64,000 nucleotides of DNA, from NCBI RefSeq assembly GCF_035934735.1, contig NZ_CP142396.1, positions 1,116,001 through 1,180,000 on the forward strand. Direction: 5' to 3'. Position 1 is the first letter of the stretch; the number at the start of each line of letters is the position of its first letter. Under the pieces are notes generated by a model, which was given only the letters and a program-made list of their open reading frames with translations, searched no databases and was not told the origin of the DNA. This DNA is from Sedimentibacter sp. MB31-C6. GTDB lineage: Bacteria > Bacillota > Clostridia > Tissierellales > Sedimentibacteraceae. Positions 35,705-42,840 of the stretch are shown here, in pieces. The position numbers were made by a program, and so were the translations under genes.

Positions 35705-36898
35705 TTATTTTGGATCTACTTTAACACTTGATGATTGAACACCATTGTCTAATTTAATAACAACTGCAGACTTTATTGGATTATGATCTTGTCCCATATC
35801 GAAACTACCAGTTACACCAACAAATCCTTTCGTCGAAGCTAAGGCATCTTTAATAGCTACTGGATCTGTTGAATCGGCACGCTCAATTGCATCAGCAATA
35901 AAGTATCCTAAGTCATAGCCAAGAGCATTAAAGGCATTAGGTTCAACACCATTTTTTTCTTTGAATGTAGTTATAAATTCCTGAACTAATGGATCTTCGT
36001 CTATAGATGAATAATGGTTAGAGAAATATACATCAGTTAAAGCTTCAGCTCCAGCTAGTTCTAAAAGAACTGGTGAATCAAAACCATCTGCTCCAAGTAT
36101 AGGAGCATCAATTCCTAAATCACGAGCTTGTTTTATAATAAGACCAGCTTCTTGATAATATCCAGGTATAAAAATTACGTCAAAATCCTCGCCTTTTATA
36201 CTAGTTAAAATAGCCTTAAAATCTTTATCTTTTGCTACATAACCTTCTTGAGCAACTATTGTTCCTCCAGAGCCTTTGAAAGTTTCAACAAAATTTTCTG
36301 CTAGTCCTTTTCCATAATCACTTGAATTATCCTGAATTATTACTGCTTTCTTAGCATCAAGGTTATTTAAAGCAAAATTAGCCATTGTAACCCCTTGGAA
36401 TGAATCATTGAAACATAAACGAAATACATAGTCATTTACATTTCCACCATTATCCACAGTTACACCTTTATCTGCAGTTGCAGAAGCAGATATTACTGGA
36501 ATTTCATTTTGCATAGCTACTGGTATAGTAGCCATGAAATCACCTGATGTTGCAGGACCAAGACAAGCAACAACTCCTTCTTGAGTCATAAGTCTTGTTG
36601 CTAATGACGTCGCTTCTGCAGAATCTGACTTGTTGTCTACTTCTACAGGAACAATCTGCATACCATTAATTCCACCATTAGCATTAATTTCGTCAAATGC
36701 CATCATTATACCATCAACATTAGATACTCCATATGATGCAACTTCACCAGTTAATTCAAAATTTATACCTATCTTAACTTCTGTCGCAGAGCCATTTTCA
36801 TCTGTGTTTTCATTTTTTGCTTCGCCACCACTACAGCCTGCTAATAATCCTATTATTAATATAACTGCTAGTAATGATAAAAAAGATTTTTTCTTCAT
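35705..36898 (-). CDS. livK: Branched-chain amino acid ABC transporter substrate-binding lipoprotein LivK
   Basis: A 397-residue binding protein with a lipoprotein signal peptide (lipobox LLAGC, Cys about 22) that tethers it outside the membrane. After an acidic linker comes a periplasmic-binding-protein type I fold: VKIGINFELTGEVASYGVSNVDGIMMAFDEINANGG, then PVISASATADKGVT at the ligand site and VIIQDNSSDYGKGLAENF. Length and features are normal. It heads the liv operon behind a near-consensus promoter. Exact specificity among Leu, Ile, Val or other amino acids cannot be told from sequence. Confidence 0.94.
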   Translation of the reverse strand: MKKKSFLSLLAVILIIGLLAGCSGGEAKNENTDENGSATEVKIGINFELTGEVASYGVSNVDGIMMAFDEINANGGINGMQIVPVEVDNKSDSAEATSLATRLMTQEGVVACLGPATSGDFMATIPVAMQNEIPVISASATADKGVTVDNGGNVNDYVFRLCFNDSFQGVTMANFALNNLDAKKAVIIQDNSSDYGKGLAENFVETFKGSGGTIVAQEGYVAKDKDFKAILTSIKGEDFDVIFIPGYYQEAGLIIKQARDLGIDAPILGADGFDSPVLLELAGAEALTDVYFSNHYSSIDEDPLVQEFITTFKEKNGVEPNAFNALGYDLGYFIADAIERADSTDPVAIKDALASTKGFVGVTGSFDMGQDHNPIKSAVVIKLDNGVQSSSVKVDPK

Positions 36899-36940
36899 TT
36901 GTGTAACACCACCTTGCTGTTTTTTATAAATTTAAAACTT

Positions 36941-36969
36941 ATATTAATACAGGGATTTGTTTTTGTCAA
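36941..36969 (-). promoter_or_regulatory. Sigma-A promoter of the liv operon
   Basis: On the minus strand TTGACA (36964-36969), 17 bases, TAATAT (36941-36946), about 43 bases before livK. The short leader has no room for a T-box. The remaining 36970-37183 is A+T-rich with nothing further recognised except a small TTGTATACAA palindrome near 37097. Confidence 0.7.
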
Positions 36970-37183
36970 CAACTATTTTTTTGTTAATTTTTAGCCATTA
37001 TCAGTTTCAAATAATTATGCAATAATATTAATTTTTGTAAAACAATTAGTAAATATGCATTTTCCAAGACTTACATCAGCTACATGCGTATGCGTTTTGT
37101 ATACAATTATAATGATTTGTTTCGCATTTTATTTTTAATAAATAAAATAACCTTCAATATATTAAAAATTTCAATAAATATGC

Positions 37184-37214
37184 AAAAAGTTTCTTGGACT
37201 CCCAAGAAACTTTT
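37184..37214 (-). terminator. Terminator of the small membrane protein gene
   Basis: AAAAGTTTCTTGG pairs perfectly with CCAAGAAACTTTT over a four-base loop and runs into TTTTT on the minus strand, about 30 bases past the stop codon. Confidence 0.88.
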
Positions 37215-37241
37215 CACTAATGTACTTCAATTTCTTAAAAA

Positions 37242-37457
37242 TTAGCAACCACGTCTATCCCTAATATCATCGTTGTCGCAGCATAGGAACAATACTATTA
37301 ATAACAAGAAGAAGAATAACAGGCTGTCACCATCTCCAAATCCACCAATACCTCCAACTAAACCGTCATCTCCACCACAACATGTAAATAAAACAACTAA
37401 TAATAAGAAAAAGAATAATAAGTTATCTCCGTTGTCTCCTAATATATTGTTAAACAT
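37242..37457 (-). CDS. Small hydrophobic protein with internal duplication
   Basis: A 71-residue protein made of two near-identical hydrophobic helices, LLFFFLLLVVLFTCC and LLFFFLLLIVLFLCC, joined by a Gly/Asp-rich linker (GGDDGLVGGIGGFGDGD) and closed by an Asp/Arg tail. Each helix follows an Asn/Asp-rich lead and ends in a Cys pair. A perfect AGGAGGT lies seven bases before the ATG and a strong terminator follows, so it is surely expressed. Small LLFFFLLL proteins of this sort occur in clostridia and are often thought to be spore or coat related, but I do not know a proven function. The upstream 132-residue gene may share its transcript. Confidence 0.8.
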   Translation of the reverse strand: MFNNILGDNGDNLLFFFLLLVVLFTCCGGDDGLVGGIGGFGDGDSLLFFFLLLIVLFLCCDNDDIRDRRGC

Positions 37458-37520
37458 TTAAAGACCTCCTAAATAATTAATTTTTCTATATATTATTCAG
37501 CACCTTCCTTAAGTGTTACT

Positions 37521-37919
37521 TCATTCTTCATCATTTAAAGATTTTAAAAAAAATATTAATTTATTAAATAAACCATCATCATCCTCAGCATACAAATTTC
37601 CCTTAAATTTCGGTTTTAAATATAACTCATCTCTTTCTTTATATTCATTATGATGTAAGTTATTTATACCATATTTTACTGAATCTATATCTTGAATAAG
37701 ACTCAAGAATTTCTTTGCACTTTCTTTTGTTTTGTTATCTTTATTACTAAATAATAATTTTATAAAGTCTTCCAATCTGTCCATCTCTGATATTTTATTA
37801 ACATTTTTAACATAGTCATAATCATACGAATTATTCCTCATCCTATTCAATATATATAAAATTTCCATCATGTCTTCCATTATTAAAAAAGATTTAGGGT
37901 TCGTCTTTCCTCTATACAC
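37521..37919 (-). CDS. Hypothetical protein, charged, 132 residues
   Basis: I do not recognise this family. The protein is soluble-looking and helical, rich in Asp, Asn, Lys and Tyr, with MMEILYILNRMRNN, FIKLLFSNKD and FLSLIQDIDSVKYGINNLHH as amphipathic helices. The C-terminal LFNKLIFFLKSLNDEE is weakly hydrophobic. It lies 63 bases upstream of the small LLFFFLLL protein on the same strand with no terminator between, so they may be cotranscribed. A GAGGTGG ribosome site precedes the start. Confidence 0.65.
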   Translation of the reverse strand: MYRGKTNPKSFLIMEDMMEILYILNRMRNNSYDYDYVKNVNKISEMDRLEDFIKLLFSNKDNKTKESAKKFLSLIQDIDSVKYGINNLHHNEYKERDELYLKPKFKGNLYAEDDDGLFNKLIFFLKSLNDEE

Positions 37920-38075
37920 ATTACCACCTCATATACTTTTATTTATTATATGTAATTTGTAATAAAGTTGTCATTGATATAAGAATGAGATTAATTAACA
38001 AAATTTATCTATTTTTATTGTTTTTTTTAAGCTTTGTTATATAATGTAGGTATAAGATATAAACGAGGTATATAT

Positions 38076-39422
38076 ATGAGGATAATTAACAATATTATAA
38101 TAATCTGTTTAATAGGTCTGTTATCAACTACATATTTATTTAATTTATCACCTATAAATTACAAGGATACTATAGAAATCGAAACTCCAACTGAAACAAG
38201 CACATTAAAATTAGAAGTTGATTCAACTGATTTCACAAATCCTGAATCAATAATAGTTAAGCATATTGCAAAAAAGGATGAAGTAACTAAAAGTGTTTCA
38301 AATAGTGTATTTACAGCAAATATATATCAGCAAGACACATTAATTAGTAGCAATATTACTGATTTAGAACTTTTATCACCTTCATCTGATATGAATATTT
38401 CTATAAACGAAGATAATCCAATGATAACCACATTAGATGTAAGCCAAAAAAAGTTAAAACTTGATGATGGTACATACAAAATAGTACTTCAATCAAATCT
38501 GATAAGTAATCCTGAAAATTCTAAAGTAACAATTAATGTAACATATGATACGAATGGAGCTTATTATTCAGCATTGAATTCTGCTCCAGCTGGTACGAAA
38601 GGTTTAACTTTATACTTTGCTACAGAGAATATCGATACATTGATACCTGTAACAAGATTTGTTGTAGAAGATAAATCAATTACTAGAATGGCAATTGAAC
38701 AACTTCAAAATGGACCACTAAGTAATAACATGAAAACATTAATAGGTGACGTTGTAAATACAACCTATAATAACGGTAATGTAGTAATTGATCTGCCAAG
38801 TAGTTATGAAGAATACAACAATAGTAATTATGGACAAAAGTCGCATCAATCATTTGTTAAATCAATTTTTGCCGTTGATAGATATTGGCCTATATATAGT
38901 GTGAAATTTACTGTTGATAGAAAAATTGTTGATACATATTTTAACAATGTTGATACAAAAAAACCTATACCAAATATTGAAGATTATTATATTTATTTAG
39001 CTTATAAAATTGATGATAGATATTTCTTGTTTGATTATAATGTAGATACAAATTTAACTGGAATTACCAATAATGATTCCACTGAAATAATTGCTCAAAA
39101 ATTATATGATTTATATTTTGATTTAGAACTAAACTTTGGAAGAAATCCAATTCCTGAAAGCATTATATTGAAAGGAGTATCTGCTGAAGGAAATTATTTA
39201 AAATTAGATTTTAATGAAGCTTTTAAAAAAGCCTATGAAAATAAAGATGATTTAAGAATGATGATGATTGAATCATTAATTTATACATTTACTACAATTC
39301 CAAATATCGATGGAATTTTAATAACTGTTGATAATGAACCTTTAAATAATTATGTTAAAAACGTGGATTTAACAGGCATTTTATATCCACCTGAATTTAT
39401 TAACCCAGAAGTAATTCAATAG
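38076..39422 (+). CDS. Double GerMN-domain extracytoplasmic protein
   Basis: A 448-residue protein with an N-terminal membrane anchor or signal (IINNIIIICLIGLLSTTYLF). Residues about 45-165 are a beta-rich Ig-like region. Two GerMN (sporulation/germination GerM) modules follow: about 175-310 (GLTLYFATE ... IARMAIEQLQNGP-type helix, then VVIDLPSSYEE) and about 315-440 (FFDYN-type strand, IILKGVSAEGNYLKLDFNEAF). GerM binds the cell-wall side of the SpoIIQ-AH complex in spore formers; GerMN is also found in LpqB-like lipoproteins. The lipobox Cys is missing. I use ATG 38076, after ACGAGG, not the upstream TTG at 38034. A TATAAT box at 38039-38044 supports this. It is followed 33 bases later by a membrane zinc-ribbon gene. 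Confidence 0.82.
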   Translation: MRIINNIIIICLIGLLSTTYLFNLSPINYKDTIEIETPTETSTLKLEVDSTDFTNPESIIVKHIAKKDEVTKSVSNSVFTANIYQQDTLISSNITDLELLSPSSDMNISINEDNPMITTLDVSQKKLKLDDGTYKIVLQSNLISNPENSKVTINVTYDTNGAYYSALNSAPAGTKGLTLYFATENIDTLIPVTRFVVEDKSITRMAIEQLQNGPLSNNMKTLIGDVVNTTYNNGNVVIDLPSSYEEYNNSNYGQKSHQSFVKSIFAVDRYWPIYSVKFTVDRKIVDTYFNNVDTKKPIPNIEDYYIYLAYKIDDRYFLFDYNVDTNLTGITNNDSTEIIAQKLYDLYFDLELNFGRNPIPESIILKGVSAEGNYLKLDFNEAFKKAYENKDDLRMMMIESLIYTFTTIPNIDGILITVDNEPLNNYVKNVDLTGILYPPEFINPEVIQ

Positions 39423-39455
39423 TCATTTAACTTGTCTTAGAAAGGAGGGATTTAA

Positions 39456-39848
39456 ATGAACCCTTTTAGAAATTTTATGTTAGGAAGATATGGAACTGAT
39501 CAATTGACTTTAGCATTACTTATTTTAGGAATTATTTTTACCTTTATAGGTGATGCTTTAGATATTATTATATTGACCTTATTATCATATATAATATTTG
39601 GAGCTTGTGCTTTCCGAATGTTATCTAGAAACACTTCTATAAGACAAAGTGAGAATATTAAATTCTTAAAGTTTTGGAATCCAATAGGTGCTTGGCTTAA
39701 AGTTAAGTTTAGTGAAATTAAAAATATCAGAAATTATAAATATTTTAAATGTCCTAATTGCAAACAAAGTCTACGTGTTCCAAGAGGTAAAGGTAAAATA
39801 GCTATAACATGCAAAAAATGCAACACTAAATTTATCAAAAATTCATAA
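39456..39848 (+). CDS. Membrane protein with C-terminal zinc ribbon
   Basis: A 130-residue protein with two membrane helices (about residues 17-35 and 37-55, LTLALLILGIIFTFIGDALDIIILTLLSYIIFG) and a cytosolic zinc ribbon (CPNCK ... CKKC, about 98-122) surrounded by Lys and Arg. The arrangement suggests a small membrane-bound nucleic-acid- or protein-binding factor; the function is unknown. AAAGGAGG lies eight bases before the ATG. It follows the GerMN gene by 33 bases, so they are probably one operon. Confidence 0.8.
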   Translation: MNPFRNFMLGRYGTDQLTLALLILGIIFTFIGDALDIIILTLLSYIIFGACAFRMLSRNTSIRQSENIKFLKFWNPIGAWLKVKFSEIKNIRNYKYFKCPNCKQSLRVPRGKGKIAITCKKCNTKFIKNS

Positions 39849-39853
39849 TCTAA

Positions 39854-39962
39854 CTGTAGGTATGCATTTCATCCATACCGCAGGACAATTATGTTTCGCA
39901 CTATTTCACTGTAGGGTATGCATTGCATGCATACCGCGGGGCGCATAAAATGCGCCCCCTAC
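39854..39962. repeat. Composite palindromic repeat element (three hairpins)
   Basis: Copy 1 (39854-39884) has the stem GGTATG/CATACC; copy 2 (39909-39940) begins with the same CTGTAGG and has a nine-pair stem GGTATGCAT/ATGCATACC, and both end in a CCGC-G tail. A third stem GGGGCGCA/TGCGCCCC follows at 39938-39958. The outer GTAGGG (39911-39916) and CCCTAC (39957-39962) are inverted repeats. The right end overlaps the stop codon of the ECF gene. It is far more G+C-rich than its surroundings. Relatives lie at 61878-61910 and 50616-50636. Confidence 0.7.
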
Positions 39963-40477
39963 TATTTTATTATATTTTTACCAATTGATGTATTTCTAAA
40001 TGCTACTACAAATATTACAGATACTATAATTCCAGCCAACGATTGAATAGTATTTCCTGGTATATCCATAAGAGTAGATATAAAACTTCCAACCATTATT
40101 GATCCTACAACATAATAAGCTACTACCTGCCATACGCTTCCTACAATTGCACCAAGTATCCAGCTTAATTTATTATTTTGTGGCATTTTCTTAATTATAT
40201 AACCCATGAGTAAGGCCATAATACCTTTAATAATGAATGTCGGTATAGCGTAATGACTATATCCACCTAATATATCTGCTAATGCAGCACCTATACTGCC
40301 AGCCCACGCACCATTCTTTCCACCAAGCAAAATTACTGCTATAAAAATAAAACCATCACCTAAATGTGTATATCCATTTGTTACAACTGAAGGAACTTTT
40401 ATTGTAAATGTTGCTACACACACTAATGCAGCTAATAATGAAGTATAAACCATACTTTTTATCATTTTATCACTCAT
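39962..40477 (-). CDS. ECF transporter S component
   Basis: A 171-residue membrane protein with about five to six helices, the substrate-capturing S component of an energy-coupling factor transporter for a vitamin or its precursor. The N-terminal KMIKSMVYTSLLAALVCVATFTIKVP holds the AxxxA contact motif region of helix 1, and NGYTHLGDGFIFIAVILLGGKNGAWAGSIGAALADILGG matches the ECF_trnsprt family. The energising EcfA/A'/T module is not in the window, as expected for a group II transporter. No vitamin biosynthesis gene or riboswitch is next to it, so the substrate is open (pyridoxine, pantothenate or hydroxymethylpyrimidine types are possible). Confidence 0.85.
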   Translation of the reverse strand: MSDKMIKSMVYTSLLAALVCVATFTIKVPSVVTNGYTHLGDGFIFIAVILLGGKNGAWAGSIGAALADILGGYSHYAIPTFIIKGIMALLMGYIIKKMPQNNKLSWILGAIVGSVWQVVAYYVVGSIMVGSFISTLMDIPGNTIQSLAGIIVSVIFVVAFRNTSIGKNIIK

Positions 40478-40603
40478 TTTTTCACCTACTTACATTATTA
40501 TTGTATTTTAATTATACAATATTCTGTACTCTATAAAAGATACAGTTTAATGTTTTTAATAGGTGACAAAATTAAAAAATATATGTGTATTTAAAAAATC
40601 GAT

Positions 40604-40629
40604 AAAAAAAAGAATATGTTTCCATATCC
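40604..40629 (-). terminator. Terminator of the SRP RNA transcript
   Basis: On the minus strand GGATATG pairs with CATATTC (one G-U) over a GAAA loop, followed by eight T. It lies about 50 bases past the mature RNA end. The other bases between 40478 and 40680 hold nothing else I can recognise. Confidence 0.8.
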
Positions 40630-40680
40630 ATAGTATTATCTTTTATTAAATTCTGCATTACTGCATTCTTAATTATTAAA

Positions 40681-40947
40681 GCTGTGCACCCTTTTTCGAC
40701 ATTAATTCACAAGCGTTACTCCAACAGTTAACTCAAACCCAGCAACCTTGCGACACACAAAAGGGTCTACTTACTGCTGCTTCCTTCCGGACCTGACAGG
40801 ATTCATAGGATTTTGTTGCGCAAGACCAAGTTCTCAACGTCACTTACTAAAGTCAGACCTCACAAACTAAGCCTCTAAAAGGGAATTCCACCTTGCTACA
40901 GCGGATTGCAAGTACAGGGCACCGCTACCTCCCCATGTAGCACAGCA
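40681..40947 (-). ncRNA. ffs: Signal recognition particle RNA, large Bacillus/Clostridium type (scRNA/6S-L)
   Basis: On the minus strand the helix 8 core reads GTCAGGTCCGGAAGGAAGCA (plus-strand positions about 40774-40793), the Ffh-binding motif. The 5' part has the Alu-domain sequences GGTAGCGGTGCCCTGTAC and CAATCCGCTGTAGCA, and the 3' part has TAACGCTTGTGAATT and ends AAGGGTGCACAGC, which pairs with the 5' GCTGTGC. With Alu and S domains the RNA is about 267 bases, like Bacillus scRNA. It guides membrane protein export with Ffh. The ends are inferred from the promoter and from the terminal helix and may need 3' trimming. Confidence 0.95.
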
Positions 40948-40953
40948 TAATGA

Positions 40954-40982
40954 ATAATATCATATATCAATCTTAGTGTCAA
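40954..40982 (-). promoter_or_regulatory. Sigma-A promoter of the SRP RNA
   Basis: On the minus strand a perfect TTGACA (40977-40982), 17 bases and TATTAT (40954-40959), placing the start near 40947 at the base of the terminal helix. Confidence 0.8.
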
Positions 40983-40992
40983 TGTAAAATAT

Positions 40993-42822
40993 TTACTTTA
41001 AAACTTCCAAAGTTTTCTCTTCTTCTATTTGTTTAGTATATAGATTATAGTAATATCCTTTTTTGTCAATTAAATCTTTGTGTTTCCCTCTCTCAGCAAT
41101 TTTCCCATCTTTTACTACTAAAATTAAATCAGCTTTTTTTATTGTAGAAAGTCTATGAGCAATTATAAATGAAGTACGACCTTTCAATAAATAATCTATG
41201 CCTTTTTGTATTAACCTTTCAGTATTTGTATCTATGGAGGAAGTTGCTTCATCTAATACAAAAATTCTAGGATCTGCTAATATAGCTCTAGCAATAGATA
41301 TCAATTGCTTTTCTCCTGTAGATAATCTGTCTCCTCCTTCACCTACTTGACTATTATATCCTTCTTCAAGTTTTTCAATAACTGTATCTACTGAAACTAT
41401 TTTAGAAGCTTTTTCGATTTCTTCATCAGTAGCATCTAATCTACCATATCTTATATTTTCTTTAATTGTCCCTGAGAACAAATGAGGATTTTGCAATACA
41501 TATCCTATATTTGAATGAAGCCAAAGCTGTGACCTTTCTCTATAATCTTTACCATCAATTAATATTTGACCTTCTGTAGGTTCAAAAAACCTACATGCTA
41601 AATTTACTAAAGTACTTTTTCCAGCACCTGTCTCTCCTACTATGGCAACATTAGTTCCAGCTGGTATTATTAAATTAAAATTCTTAAGAACCTCTTCGTC
41701 CCCATCTGGATATTTAAAGGTTACATCTTTAAATTCTATATCGCCTTTTATTGATTCCCAATTTTCTTTTTTAGGATTTATATTGTCCCCATATCTTTCA
41801 ACAACATCATCTCTATCTTTTATCAAAGGGTCTTTTTCCATAAGTTCAGTAACTCTCTCAATATTTGCCTGTAATGAAACTACTTCTGCGAAGATTCTTG
41901 CTAATTGTTGTATTGGTTCAAAAATATTTATTGCATAAGAAAGGAAAGCAGAAAGAGTTCCTAACTGTATCAACCCATTTATAGTAAGATGTCCGCCTCT
42001 TGCCAGCACAATAGCAGTAGCAGCAGAGCCAAAAAATACTATAATCGGTATAAAAATAGCATTTAATTTTGCCATTCTCATAGACTTCATATTCATAGAC
42101 TCTGTTACTTTTCTAAACTTACTATAATTATTATCTTCAATAACTAGAGTTTTAGTTGTTCGAGCTCCTGTTATTCCTTCATTAAACTCACCAGTCATTT
42201 TAGAATTAATTTTTCTTAATTCTCTATTTGTTTCAAGTATCCTTTTTTGAAAATACATAGTAATTAAAGCCATTACTGGTACTACAATAATAACTAACAA
42301 AGCCAACTTGTAGTTTAAAAAAAACATAGCTATAAATACTCCAATAACATAAGCTATAGCCCAGAATACATCAACTAATCCCCAAGCTATCATAGTTCCT
42401 ATTTTATTAGTATCACTCAATACTCTAGCCATTATATATCCTACTGGTGTAGTATTGTAATAAGATAAAGAAAGCTTTTGTAAATGTGTAAATACTGTTT
42501 CTCTTAAATCATAACCTAAACGCATTTCTATCTTAATAGCAAGGCGAGCAAAAATAACTATATTAATAACTTGCATAATAAGAGTAGCACCATACAAGAT
42601 AATAAAGCTTATTAGTCCTTCAGTTTTACTAGGTACAATAAAATTATCTACAGCATACTTTTGAAACAGAGGCATTAAAATGTCTATAAATGCCGAAAGA
42701 AGCATGAATATTATAATTCCAATCATCATTCTTGTATAAGGTTTAAAAAATGGAATTAGCTTCATCCATACCTTTGTATTAAATGATTTATATTTATAAT
42801 TATCTTCTTCATAATATGTCAT
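40993..42822 (-). CDS. ABC exporter half, heterodimeric multidrug type (canonical Walker B, altered signature)
   Basis: A 609-residue ABC exporter half with six membrane helices (about 20-320) and an ATPase domain (about 360-600). Walker A is GETGAGKSTLV, the Q-loop GYVLQNPHLF, Walker B IFVLDEATSSID with the catalytic Glu, and the switch His is in IAHRLST. The signature is LSTGEKQL instead of LSGGQ. That change, together with the Glu-to-Asp change in its partner, puts both defects into one composite ATP site, as in BmrCD, LmrCD and TM287/288. It is the second gene, 18 bases after the partner. The substrate is unknown; such pairs often export drugs or peptides. Confidence 0.93.
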   Translation of the reverse strand: MTYYEEDNYKYKSFNTKVWMKLIPFFKPYTRMMIGIIIFMLLSAFIDILMPLFQKYAVDNFIVPSKTEGLISFIILYGATLIMQVINIVIFARLAIKIEMRLGYDLRETVFTHLQKLSLSYYNTTPVGYIMARVLSDTNKIGTMIAWGLVDVFWAIAYVIGVFIAMFFLNYKLALLVIIVVPVMALITMYFQKRILETNRELRKINSKMTGEFNEGITGARTTKTLVIEDNNYSKFRKVTESMNMKSMRMAKLNAIFIPIIVFFGSAATAIVLARGGHLTINGLIQLGTLSAFLSYAINIFEPIQQLARIFAEVVSLQANIERVTELMEKDPLIKDRDDVVERYGDNINPKKENWESIKGDIEFKDVTFKYPDGDEEVLKNFNLIIPAGTNVAIVGETGAGKSTLVNLACRFFEPTEGQILIDGKDYRERSQLWLHSNIGYVLQNPHLFSGTIKENIRYGRLDATDEEIEKASKIVSVDTVIEKLEEGYNSQVGEGGDRLSTGEKQLISIARAILADPRIFVLDEATSSIDTNTERLIQKGIDYLLKGRTSFIIAHRLSTIKKADLILVVKDGKIAERGKHKDLIDKKGYYYNLYTKQIEEEKTLEVLK

Positions 42823-42840
42823 TAAATCACCTTCTTTCCA

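Noticed and set aside
36899-37183. T-box or Leu-type leader before livK
   Set aside because: The promoter lies about 43 bases before livK, and no T-box sequence or antiterminator was seen.
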